Shown: positions 22,653 to 29,461 of the stretch, one piece after another
Layout of the letters: every line of letters begins with the position of its first letter
Position numbering within the stretch: the first letter of the stretch is position 1
Virus record (IMG/VR): IMGVR_UViG_3300020430_000044
Coordinates: 1 to 35,751 of that record
DNA: 35,751 bases
Reading direction: 5' to 3' (one strand)
Source of the DNA: a virus
Made by a program: the position numbers and the translations under genes
The notes under the pieces: generated by a model
The model's input: the letters and a program-made list of their open reading frames with translations, nothing else
Database searches by the model: none
Told to the model about the DNA's origin: nothing

Positions 22653-22888
22653 GGGATATATCCTAAACACCAGTTCTCTGCAGCTGATTCTGCATATGAT
22701 TCACTATGGACAACGTATGTGCCATCATCATTCTTTGTAATCATTTCACGAGCTTCTTTCAACTCGCCGTTTTCAAAGAACTCAACAATAAAACACTGGT
22801 AAGTGTATTTAGCGCTGCTGTCATCTACCCAATAAATCTTAGCTTCTCGTCCACCATCGTGGCTCCAATGTTTATGCAACTCTTGCAT
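22649..22888 (-). CDS. Hypothetical protein, 79 residues
   Basis: A small acidic protein with alternating hydrophobic residues suggesting a beta sheet (AKIYWVDDSSAKYTYQCFIVEFF) followed by a helix (SESYAESAAENWCLGY). It has no motif that I recognise. The ATG is preceded by GGAGTGCATA, overlaps the primase-like stop as TAATG, and its own stop overlaps the next ATG as ATGA. It is therefore part of the same operon. No function can be suggested. Confidence 0.6.
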   Translation of the reverse strand: MQELHKHWSHDGGREAKIYWVDDSSAKYTYQCFIVEFFENGELKEAREMITKNDDGTYVVHSESYAESAAENWCLGYIP

Positions 22889-23817
22889 TATGCACTCCTG
22901 TAAACAAATTCAATTGCACGTTCTGCCTCTTTTTCAAGAGGACGGTTATCATACCAACCACCCGTTTGCGAATCGAGATCTTTACAAAGATCAGCGATTT
23001 CTTTAGGTGTGATTGGGTATTCCATTCTTACTGCAGATGCAGCGATGGACACCATAAGACGATACATGGTATGATACCAGCCTGTTCCGCTGATAGTCAT
23101 GTACTCACTTACGAGTGTTTGGTTGACAAATGGACAATCGCGGAAAGACGTCCATGTGATATCTTGGTTTTCAGCTTGAGCTTTACGATGCTCAACAATC
23201 TGTTCTTGAATAGCAGAAGGTAGCCGTTCAAAGAACGACTTACCTTTAGACTCAATCATAGGATGCTTTGCGATTAAAGCACTAGGGTCAATAGTAGACC
23301 CGTCACGATTAGAGAATATGAAGCTAAAAGAATTATCGTACCGCCCTGGGACATAATACATGCGCGATAAGTCTTTAGTCTGTCGATCGGCAAGGGCACC
23401 CAACTCGTTGTTGAGGGCGTGCCAGAATCTTGGGATGTCTCCACTGATAACCTCGTCTCTAAGTGGGAAGACAAGTCTGAACTTTGGTTGATCAGTCGTG
23501 GAACTGGCCGTAGAATAGCAAACAAAATTGTAGTGAGCAAAGCTGCTAAGTAAATCATCTTTGAGGTCTCCTTGTACCTGATAGTCATCAACGTCGACTG
23601 CACACCATCGTGACCACTTGACAACATTTGCGTTTGACCGTGTAGTACCTTCTCGGTACACGGCTGGTGAAATCAATGTAGCGGCTTGTTTATCCTTCCG
23701 CTGCATTTCAGATATTCCATATAACGCACGTTCAAACGTATCGAAGTCTTCAAATCGAGTGACGTTTGACGTGTCGTTATCATATATATTTTTAAAGTGC
23801 GTTACGTAAAGTTCCAT
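22888..23817 (-). CDS. Archaeo-eukaryotic primase (AEP)-like protein
   Basis: A 309-residue protein. KWSRWCAVDVDDYQ at about 67-80 carries a DxD-type metal motif (D74/D76), followed by FVCYSTASSTTDQPKFRLVFPL at about 98-119, the place where AEP enzymes have the sxH-containing strand and the following FRLVFP strand. DLSRMYYVPGRY near 148-159 matches the third motif region. The histidine of the sxH motif is not evident, so activity is uncertain. The C-terminal part is helical, as in primase accessory domains. No TOPRIM primase (gp61 type) is seen in this window. It may prime replication or be a primase relic. Confidence 0.55.
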   Translation of the reverse strand: MELYVTHFKNIYDNDTSNVTRFEDFDTFERALYGISEMQRKDKQAATLISPAVYREGTTRSNANVVKWSRWCAVDVDDYQVQGDLKDDLLSSFAHYNFVCYSTASSTTDQPKFRLVFPLRDEVISGDIPRFWHALNNELGALADRQTKDLSRMYYVPGRYDNSFSFIFSNRDGSTIDPSALIAKHPMIESKGKSFFERLPSAIQEQIVEHRKAQAENQDITWTSFRDCPFVNQTLVSEYMTISGTGWYHTMYRLMVSIAASAVRMEYPITPKEIADLCKDLDSQTGGWYDNRPLEKEAERAIEFVYRSA

Positions 23818-24214
23818 GATTATCTTTATGAGACGGACCTTCCCAACCCTCAGGCTTTACCAGATCTGGCAGACCAAGTGGGTTTGGACGCGACTCTTTC
23901 ACTCCTGGCTCTTTGGCCATGTTCGCCTTGTGTACAGCATCCCATGCTTTATGAGCATCAACACCGAAGGCATCCAAAGTACCGATTGCAACAACACAAA
24001 GATCAATCAAACCGTCAACGATTTCTTCAGGATCTTTATCAATAAGTGCTGCTGCACGTGTTTCATCCAGTTCTTCCTGGAGAAACTTCAATCTAAACTC
24101 AAGAAACTTGCCAAGTCTAGACCAATCGTTATCTGATTGCACTTCAGCCTGCATCCATTTATGGACACCAAACTTAGCATGCATATCATTAATATCTTGT
24201 ACCCAATCTTTCAT
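23792..24214 (-). CDS. MazG-like all-alpha NTP pyrophosphatase (possible dCTPase role)
   Basis: A 140-residue helical protein with the MazG metal motif: FLQEELDETR (EExxE) at about 50-57 and EEIVDGLIDLCVVAIG (ExxD) at about 68-83. It belongs to the all-alpha nucleotide pyrophosphatase superfamily that includes T4 gp56, the dCTPase-dUTPase that keeps cytosine out of T4 DNA. Given a dCMP hydroxymethylase nearby, a dCTPase role is attractive but untested. I chose ATG 24214, matching the KDWVQDINDMH start of homologues; it lies at the predicted transcription start of its promoter, so its mRNA may be leaderless. Confidence 0.8.
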   Translation of the reverse strand: MKDWVQDINDMHAKFGVHKWMQAEVQSDNDWSRLGKFLEFRLKFLQEELDETRAAALIDKDPEEIVDGLIDLCVVAIGTLDAFGVDAHKAWDAVHKANMAKEPGVKESRPNPLGLPDLVKPEGWEGPSHKDNHGTLRNAL

Positions 24215-24220
24215 TTTATT

Positions 24221-24249
24221 ATTATACTCCATTTTTCACGAATTGTAAA
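24221..24249 (-). promoter_or_regulatory. Sigma70-like promoter for the mazG-like operon
   Basis: Minus-strand TTTACA (24249-24244), a 17-base spacer, and TATAAT (24226-24221). Transcription should begin about seven bases below the -10, at or next to the ATG at 24214, leaving almost no leader. This is the only member of the promoter set whose spacer ends in GAG rather than TGG. Confidence 0.72.
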
Positions 24250-24964
24250 CCATTATTTGCAATATTTCGTAAGTATCTTTCCAGTTTTGAACTTCAATTG
24301 CAGCACCGTTTTGAACTTCTGCTTCAATTGCTTTCTTCAATGGATAGTCATTACCACCTTCTTGCATCTTATCACCGAAGAACGTAATGTTCTTTTCTGG
24401 TAAGTATTCAAGGACTTGGTCTTTCATACAACCTACTGGCATGATATCAAGGCCTGTTTCACCTGCCACTTGAGCAATTACTCCTTCAGTAATAAAGTTT
24501 TCATTGAAGAAACGAGCAATGGTTTCTCGTTCTTCAAAGGACTTATCAAAGTCTTTGTACATCTTACGTTCAGCAAGATGAGCGTTTCTTCCAACTATTG
24601 AAAAGTTGAACAATCCAATACGTTGCTCGAAATGTTTTCCTGTACGAAGAGGGAAGGTAGAGTTATTAAGCTCAACCTCAAGCCACCCAATCATATGATC
24701 TGGAAGAGACCAGTCGGATTCATATGTAACCTCACCGTTCTTCCAGATATGATTACCGCTACAGTTGAATACAGCTTTTACGTTTTCACAGATATACTGT
24801 CCTACTTGCTCGACTGTTTTAGGATAATCCGATCCCGTAACGAGATAGACGTCATGCCTACTCATTAAGTATTTTACAAAGAACTCCTGAAACTCAGGAT
24901 CCATTTGCCCCCTACTCGGTGTAAGGGTACCATCTACGTCAAAGATAAATGTTGTGTCTGTCAT
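24236..24964 (-). CDS. Eukaryote-type phosphomannomutase-like HAD enzyme
   Basis: A 242-residue HAD phosphotransferase resembling eukaryotic PMM rather than the bacterial ManB family. FIFDVDGTLTPSR at 6-18 has D9 and D11. FNFSIVGRNAHLAER (about 118-132) matches the PMM sugar-phosphate-binding LNVSPIGR region. IMPVGCMKDQ follows, then FFGDKMQEGGNDYPL near the end with the magnesium-binding motif. The length equals the eukaryotic enzyme (about 245). Mannose-6-phosphate to mannose-1-phosphate would be the expected reaction, for GDP-mannose. The start overlaps gp43's stop (ATGA). A plain HAD phosphatase is the alternative. Confidence 0.8.
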   Translation of the reverse strand: MTDTTFIFDVDGTLTPSRGQMDPEFQEFFVKYLMSRHDVYLVTGSDYPKTVEQVGQYICENVKAVFNCSGNHIWKNGEVTYESDWSLPDHMIGWLEVELNNSTFPLRTGKHFEQRIGLFNFSIVGRNAHLAERKMYKDFDKSFEERETIARFFNENFITEGVIAQVAGETGLDIMPVGCMKDQVLEYLPEKNITFFGDKMQEGGNDYPLKKAIEAEVQNGAAIEVQNWKDTYEILQIMVYNS

Positions 24965-27576
24965 GCGAAAAATGCATCGAGCGTTGCACGCTCTTCAGCC
25001 TCCCAGCCAATTGATTCCAAGATAGGCGTAATCACATCAAGGAATGTTTTTTCAAATTGAACCTTCTTATCTACATATTTATGAAGTTGTAATTCTTCAG
25101 GCAGATAATCGGTAAACGATATCACGTTTTCACGAATAGGATTCGGCATCTTGAGATAGCAGAACTTGATCTTGTCACCGCTTTTGATTGCGGAATACTT
25201 TTTGTCAAGCCCCATTTGCGAAAGGTGATGATTGTGTAGGATAGCACCACGTACGTGGATTGGTGTACCCTTAGCATAGATTTCACTACGCTTACGAGAC
25301 CACTTGTCAATGTCACTTACACTGCGAGGGAATGATACCTCTTCAGGCGGAAGAGACATGAAGTAAGTCTTGAACTGTGCAATTGCATCCTGTGTTTTTG
25401 TTTCAGAACCAGTAACAATTACTTTGAAGATTTCTTTCAAGGCCTGACGTACTTCGGCAGGCGTACTTGACTTGATAGCTTCAATACCCATGATTTTGAG
25501 TTTTGGTTCAGCATATCGTACACCTTCATTGTCATGCACATTGAGAATGTACCGCTTCTTTGCAGTCCAAATGCCAACATCGGCGATTGCTTCACGAGCC
25601 ATGACCATACGATTGTCATAGCTACCAAGCAGTTCATGCAATTCTGCATAGGCTTTTTCAATAACTGGTTCAATAACATCTTTACAAAATGAGTCAAGAG
25701 CATTGACGTTTTTAGTCATGTCAGTTTGACCAACTGCTTTTACAACCGGTCCGAAGTTAACATAAAGCGAATCTGTATCGATTGCGATAACATAGTCTTC
25801 GCCTTGTGTCTTAAGCACACTGTTGAGTTTTGCATTCACTGTTTCTTCAGCCCAGCGAATACATGTTTGGCCAGTAAGAGTTACAGCCTCGGCCATACGA
25901 AGATCAAAGTACTTAAAGTACTTGTTACCGAGTGCACCATAAAGGCTGTTCATCATAATTTTAATAGCCATCTGCTGATTTTCAAGGCGATTGATTTCAC
26001 GTTCAAGGCGATAGATATTTTGTTTATCACCCTTATCTGCACGTTCAATGGCCTGCTTTGCCTCAAGCATTTTCTTCTTGATTTCAGCACGTTCGGCATA
26101 GTAGTCTACGATAATAGATGGAATGATTCCACGGCGATCATTGCTAAAGTGAACACCATTACCAGCAAGAGAATGAGTATCGGCATTGCGAACACGTCCT
26201 TCCAAGATTGCGTCCGGATGTACACCACCAGTTCTTTCAGGCAAGATTGTTTCAGGCGACATATTCCATTGGACAATGATATTAGGATAAAGCGAGTTCA
26301 AATCAAAAGAACATACCCAATCATGCAATCCAACCTGAGGATCTTTTACATAGCCACCGGCAAAACCAGAAGATTTTGATGTGGATTCTGCAGTAGAACC
26401 CTGCGCATTCGGTGTCTTTGTGTCATGCTTCTTATGATAGTTCTTGTTTGGTTCAAATGTAGGATCACCTTCAATTTGATCAATAGGAGGGATAACCTTG
26501 ACACGGTTACCCATCAGCCTACGATAAATGATAGTATCCCACATTGACGTAGTACCAAGCGTATCATTATAATTGATACCGGCTTTGTACGCAATAGTCA
26601 TAACCAACGTAATCAAACCCATCTTATCTTCGATACGATCAACAAGTTCAACATCACGAATATTATAGTCAATGAACTTTTGGTGATCATTTAAGTAGAG
26701 GGTGTGTAGGTTACTATGTTCTTCATAGGAAAGTTTCTTTTCACCAAGCACCACGTTAGCGATGTTGTTGAGTGAGTATGATTCCTGTGGACCATAAGAG
26801 TAACCAAACTTTTTGAATAGCGTCATATAATCAAGCGAAGCCATTCCAAAGATTTCATAGGTAGTTCTTTCCATGCCTTTGAAGTTACGCTTACGTTGGT
26901 TGATTTTCTTCCAAGGCGAAAGCAGATTTTCTTGGCCGCTACCCATAACATTTGCGATACGATGTACAATGTAAGGAATATCAAAGTATTCGGTATTCCA
27001 ACCTGTTACAACATCAGGCGAATGCTTGTTCCAATGCACAAGGAAAGCACTGAGTAGTTGTACTTCGGTATCACACTTCTTATAGACAACACGGTGTTCT
27101 TTCATGTAACTGGACTCGACGTTATAGTCGCCAAGACCCCACACATAGAACGTGTTGTCGATATTGTTTTTCATTGTGATTGAGATAATTGGATGTGCTG
27201 CTTCGTCTGGCTCAGGGAAGCCATCATCAGAAGCAACCTCAATATCGATTGACGTAACGTTAATAGAGTCACGATCGAACTCGATATCATTTGGAAACTT
27301 TTCAGTCAAGAATTGATTGATATAGTTTTTGTTGCCATACATCTTTTTGCCACCGACACCGGTGTACATTTTGATGTGGTCTGTACAATCACGCATTGTT
27401 TGGAATGATTTAGGTTCTACAAACCTACCGTCCATTCCAATGATTTCTGTTTTCCAGTTGACAGCCTGATAAATTGTGGGCTCAAATGGAACTTCATATG
27501 CGACAGGGCGGCCATTATCATAGCCGCGATATAGGAGCTTGTTACCCCAACGATTGACACATGTGTAGAATTGCAA
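24961..27576 (-). CDS. 43: DNA polymerase, family B, T4 gp43-like
   Basis: The replicative polymerase with 3'-5' proofreading, 871 residues. Exonuclease motifs appear as SIDIEVASDDG (Exo I), TGWNTEYFDIPY (Exo II) and a DYNIRDVELVDRI segment (Exo III). Polymerase motifs are SFDLNSLYPNIIVQWN (motif A), KIMMNSLYGALGN (motif B) and IAIDTDSLYVNFG (motif C). I favour a TTG start at 27576, giving MQFYTCVNRWGN, because GGAGG lies seven bases before it and homologues begin there. The ATG at 27591 would place that ribosome site inside the gene and sits at the transcription start. It follows the clamp and loader genes, as in T4. Confidence 0.95.
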   Translation of the reverse strand: MQFYTCVNRWGNKLLYRGYDNGRPVAYEVPFEPTIYQAVNWKTEIIGMDGRFVEPKSFQTMRDCTDHIKMYTGVGGKKMYGNKNYINQFLTEKFPNDIEFDRDSINVTSIDIEVASDDGFPEPDEAAHPIISITMKNNIDNTFYVWGLGDYNVESSYMKEHRVVYKKCDTEVQLLSAFLVHWNKHSPDVVTGWNTEYFDIPYIVHRIANVMGSGQENLLSPWKKINQRKRNFKGMERTTYEIFGMASLDYMTLFKKFGYSYGPQESYSLNNIANVVLGEKKLSYEEHSNLHTLYLNDHQKFIDYNIRDVELVDRIEDKMGLITLVMTIAYKAGINYNDTLGTTSMWDTIIYRRLMGNRVKVIPPIDQIEGDPTFEPNKNYHKKHDTKTPNAQGSTAESTSKSSGFAGGYVKDPQVGLHDWVCSFDLNSLYPNIIVQWNMSPETILPERTGGVHPDAILEGRVRNADTHSLAGNGVHFSNDRRGIIPSIIVDYYAERAEIKKKMLEAKQAIERADKGDKQNIYRLEREINRLENQQMAIKIMMNSLYGALGNKYFKYFDLRMAEAVTLTGQTCIRWAEETVNAKLNSVLKTQGEDYVIAIDTDSLYVNFGPVVKAVGQTDMTKNVNALDSFCKDVIEPVIEKAYAELHELLGSYDNRMVMAREAIADVGIWTAKKRYILNVHDNEGVRYAEPKLKIMGIEAIKSSTPAEVRQALKEIFKVIVTGSETKTQDAIAQFKTYFMSLPPEEVSFPRSVSDIDKWSRKRSEIYAKGTPIHVRGAILHNHHLSQMGLDKKYSAIKSGDKIKFCYLKMPNPIRENVISFTDYLPEELQLHKYVDKKVQFEKTFLDVITPILESIGWEAEERATLDAFFA

Positions 27577-27601
27577 AGCTTTTACCTCCATTACGAATAC
27601 T

Positions 27602-27630
27602 ATTATACCAAATTTTGTGAGGTTTGTAAA
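27602..27630 (-). promoter_or_regulatory. Extended -10 sigma70-like promoter for gp43
   Basis: Minus-strand TTTACA (27630-27625), a 17-base spacer ending in TGG, and TATAAT (27607-27602). Transcription would begin near 27595, giving a leader of about 20 bases to the TTG start at 27576 that includes GGAGG. Confidence 0.8.
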
Positions 27631-27635
27631 CCACT

Positions 27636-27920
27636 TTATGCAATAATATTTGACGCAGGTGTAATAATTTTGCTAAACATTTTTTGGTATTGATTTTTCA
27701 ATTCAGCCTGTGGCTCAACAATAAACATGATCGAGTTCATGGTCGTATGAAACCCATCCTTTGCATCGCTATATGCCATAAACGGTGCAAGGCCAAGTTG
27801 ATTTTGCTGTGTAGGAATAAGGATTGCTACGTCTTTAAGGATAACTTGATCTGTGCTATTTACTTTTGCATCGCAGATAAGTTCTTCGCCTGTAGTGAGG
27901 CGGACAATTTTGATGTTCAT
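27636..27920 (-). CDS. Sm-like (Hfq/LSm fold) phage protein
   Basis: A 94-residue protein starting MNIKIVRLTTGEELICDAKV. Together with VILKDVAILIP, this follows the Sm1-type pattern of a bent beta sheet: a hydrophobic strand, TTGEE turn and following strand. I recall a structure of a metagenomic Sm-like protein of probable cyanophage origin with the same opening, so the fold is likely. A role in RNA binding is inferred from the fold. The ATG is preceded by TGGAGTTATATA. It lies between the terminator-like hairpin and the polymerase gene. Confidence 0.7.
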   Translation of the reverse strand: MNIKIVRLTTGEELICDAKVNSTDQVILKDVAILIPTQQNQLGLAPFMAYSDAKDGFHTTMNSIMFIVEPQAELKNQYQKMFSKIITPASNIIA

Positions 27921-27946
27921 TATATAACTCCAGTTTGAGAGAAAGA

Positions 27947-27964
27947 AAGGCGGTCACCCGCCTT
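27947..27964 (-). terminator. Terminator-like hairpin below the pseudoazurin group
   Basis: A perfect 7-base-pair GC-rich stem (AAGGCGG / CCGCCTT) with a 4-base loop lies between the 15-residue peptide gene and the Sm-like gene. On the minus strand it is followed by a pyrimidine-rich tract TTTCTTTCTCTC. It would end or attenuate transcripts coming from the Hsp20-pseudoazurin group. Confidence 0.6.
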
Positions 27965-27972
27965 CCCTTTAT

Positions 27973-28020
27973 TTATCGTCCAGAAATGGCGTCGTTTTCT
28001 TCTTCAGTATAAGGCCACAT
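27973..28020 (-). CDS. Putative 15-residue peptide MWPYTEEENDAISGR
   Basis: The ATG at 28018-28020 overlaps the pseudoazurin stop as TAATG, the same coupling used by many real genes here, and the frame ends at 27973. The acidic peptide MWPYTEEE- resembles very small open frames that I recall in other marine T4-like phages. It ends just before the terminator-like hairpin. Length alone cannot prove a gene. Confidence 0.4.
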   Translation of the reverse strand: MWPYTEEENDAISGR

Positions 28021-28451
28021 TACAGTTCACCTAAAAGTGCTTTCAGTTTCTTTTTCGATTTACCCATTGCTTTTGCTTTAGCAATTGCATCTTTGTTTGA
28101 TACATCATTACCAACTACAACAAGACCAATCATGCCCATGCCTTTATGTGGTGTGCACCAGTAGTAATAGATGCCAGGTACTTCGAATGTCATAGAAACT
28201 TCTTTGCCATTCTTAGATTTTTTAGGAAGTTCAGCCCCATCAGGACCAGCAATGAATTCGACATTGTGGCCTTTTGAAATTGGGACCCAAGTAATGGTTT
28301 CGCCTACATCAACTTTCGCAAGTTCTTCGCTGTAAATCATTTTGTTTCCAGCGTCGTCCTTGTTCAACATTTCAATAGTCATATCTGCATATGCAAAGCT
28401 GGAGATAAACACCAGACCAAACACTGCCATGAAAAATGCTAATACTTTCAT
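28020..28451 (-). CDS. Pseudoazurin-like blue copper protein, exported
   Basis: A 143-residue periplasmic electron carrier. A Sec signal peptide (MKVLAFFMAVFGLVF..., cut after AYA near 22) precedes a cupredoxin domain starting MTIEMLNKD, the pseudoazurin N-terminal strand. Type 1 copper ligands are all present: H62 in KGHNVEF, then C99, H102 and M107 in YYWCTPHKGMGMIGL. The C-terminal helices (DAIAKAKAMGKSKKKLKALL) are also typical of pseudoazurin and absent from plastocyanin. Pseudoazurins pass electrons to nitrite and nitrous oxide reductases. The start at 28451 overlaps the upstream stop (TAATG). It is likely an auxiliary metabolic gene. Confidence 0.9.
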   Translation of the reverse strand: MKVLAFFMAVFGLVFISSFAYADMTIEMLNKDDAGNKMIYSEELAKVDVGETITWVPISKGHNVEFIAGPDGAELPKKSKNGKEVSMTFEVPGIYYYWCTPHKGMGMIGLVVVGNDVSNKDAIAKAKAMGKSKKKLKALLGEL

Positions 28452-28582
28452 TATAACCAATACTTTCCTTTAAACATGAGTTCTCTCTGACGTCTTTCAA
28501 GATCGACAAGATCTGTAGACTTAGCGAGATAGTCGTGAATAGGGTCTTTACCTTTGAAGAATGCTTTAATCCACTTAATCAT
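28451..28582 (-). CDS. Small DUF3563-like protein, 43 residues
   Basis: ATG at 28580-28582 follows AAGGAGTTTCCGA, a strong ribosome site. The product contains HDYLAKSTDLVDLERRQREL, very like the yLAqStDLxDLErR core of the short DUF3563-like proteins found in proteobacteria and phages. It has an amphipathic N-terminal helix (MIKWIKAFFKG). The stop overlaps the pseudoazurin ATG as TAATG, and the start overlaps the upstream gene by eight bases. Function unknown. Confidence 0.65.
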   Translation of the reverse strand: MIKWIKAFFKGKDPIHDYLAKSTDLVDLERRQRELMFKGKYWL

Positions 28583-28838
28583 TCGGAAACTCCTTATGAA
28601 TCGATGCGATTGTTCTCGCGTTCAAATCATTTAAGAGTTGCCAATAATCAGACTGACGATATTCGCCAGCATGAATCAGTTGCTGTGCAACTTTCTGATT
28701 GGCTTCTGTTTGACGTGCAATCATCCAACCAATCATAATACCTTGAAGTGTTTTCTTAAAGCCGTTTAAGACGATTTTTAAAACCCCATAGAATCCTTCA
28801 AGTAGACTCTTGGAGTAGCTCAGCGCTATTGTTGTCAT
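28575..28838 (-). CDS. Small protein with hydrophobic helix, 87 residues
   Basis: The real start is the ATG at 28838 (MTTIALSYSKSLLEG), preceded by GAGG. A longer frame to 29030 only reads through the Hsp20 gene out of frame. A long amphipathic to hydrophobic helix (FYGVLKIVLNGFKKTLQGIMIGWMIAR, about 16-42) precedes a polar helical tail. It overlaps the 3' end of Hsp20 by 41 bases. I recognise the general type (short helical proteins in marine T4-like phages) but no function. Confidence 0.6.
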   Translation of the reverse strand: MTTIALSYSKSLLEGFYGVLKIVLNGFKKTLQGIMIGWMIARQTEANQKVAQQLIHAGEYRQSDYWQLLNDLNARTIASIHKEFPND

Positions 28839-29262
28839 TTTGGTTTTCCTCGTTTTTTCCAATTGAAATTTTACGAGGCTGCTTCTCTTTAGGCAGAACG
28901 ACTTCAAGGTTGACAGCCAAGATTCCGTCCTCAAGATCTGCTCCGATGACTTCGGTATATTCCGATAGTCTGAATGACTTCTTCCAGTTCTTCGCACTGA
29001 TACCCTTATGAACATATCGATCCTGCTCACGTCTCGATGGACGCTGACCAGTAATGGTCAGGACATGGTCCTTGACTTCAATATCGATGTGATCTTTCTT
29101 GAATCCAGCCACAGCCATTTCGACGGTGAACTTCATGTCATCGTCTTTTACGACATTATGCGGTGGGTAGGTATCCTTCGCATGCTTGTGAATGCTCTCA
29201 AGCTGATCGAAGATGTGGTCGAAACCGATGAAACCCGAACGTGGGTATACTAATCCAGTCAT
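28798..29262 (-). CDS. Small heat shock protein Hsp20 (alpha-crystallin)
   Basis: A 154-residue ATP-independent chaperone. The alpha-crystallin domain runs from about 38 to 135: FTVEMAVAGFKKDHIDIEV, LTITGQRPSRREQDRYVHKGIS, KKSFRLSEYTEV and GILAVNLEVVLPKEKQPRKI, with the typical A-x-x-x-n-G-v-L near GILAV. The C-terminal IS-I like tail RKISIG is present. Hsp20 genes are common in marine T4-like phages. AGGAGG precedes the ATG, and a TATAAATA late-type element lies 62 bases upstream, so expression may be late, perhaps for virion assembly. Confidence 0.93.
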   Translation of the reverse strand: MTGLVYPRSGFIGFDHIFDQLESIHKHAKDTYPPHNVVKDDDMKFTVEMAVAGFKKDHIDIEVKDHVLTITGQRPSRREQDRYVHKGISAKNWKKSFRLSEYTEVIGADLEDGILAVNLEVVLPKEKQPRKISIGKNEENQNDNNSAELLQEST

Positions 29263-29323
29263 ATGTTCCTCCTATTGACTAGCAAGGTTAAAATTGCGAA
29301 CCCGCTTCCGCGGCATTCAGTTT

Positions 29324-29331
29324 TATTTATA
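29324..29331 (-). promoter_or_regulatory. T4-type late promoter element TATAAATA upstream of Hsp20
   Basis: An exact TATAAATA on the minus strand in the gap between the 30-residue basic peptide gene and Hsp20. Transcription would start near 29317, giving a leader of about 55 bases that includes AGGAGG before the Hsp20 ATG. Its intergenic placement supports a real late promoter. Confidence 0.6.
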
Positions 29332-29341
29332 CGACTCGCGC

Positions 29342-29434
29342 TTACTTCTTACGATTTTTACGTCGATTTATGCGTTTTTGCGAGCCAATTTTACGTCTAC
29401 CTTTCGGCGGACGATTCTTACGTGGCCAAGGCAT
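29342..29434 (-). CDS. 30-residue arginine/lysine-rich peptide
   Basis: ATG at 29432-29434 lies six to eight bases below a perfect GGAGGAG ribosome site. The product, which begins MPWPRKNRPPKGRRK and ends RRKNRKK, is almost half basic residues. Short peptides of this type recur in T4-like marine phages (memory). It sits between RegA and the late promoter of Hsp20. Nucleic acid binding is a likely property from composition alone. Confidence 0.6.
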   Translation of the reverse strand: MPWPRKNRPPKGRRKIGSQKRINRRKNRKK

Positions 29435-29461
29435 ACATCACTCCTCCATAATATAAGGAAA

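Noticed and set aside
25726-26379. 217-residue open frame on the plus strand
   Set aside because: Lies antisense inside the gp43 gene, no ribosome site, composition typical of a shadow frame.
28020-28451. Plastocyanin
   Set aside because: The start strand, H62...C99 spacing, GMGM segment and C-terminal helices fit pseudoazurin better.
28575-29030. 151-residue open frame beginning in Hsp20
   Set aside because: The first 64 residues read through Hsp20 out of frame; the real gene starts at 28838 with its own ribosome site.
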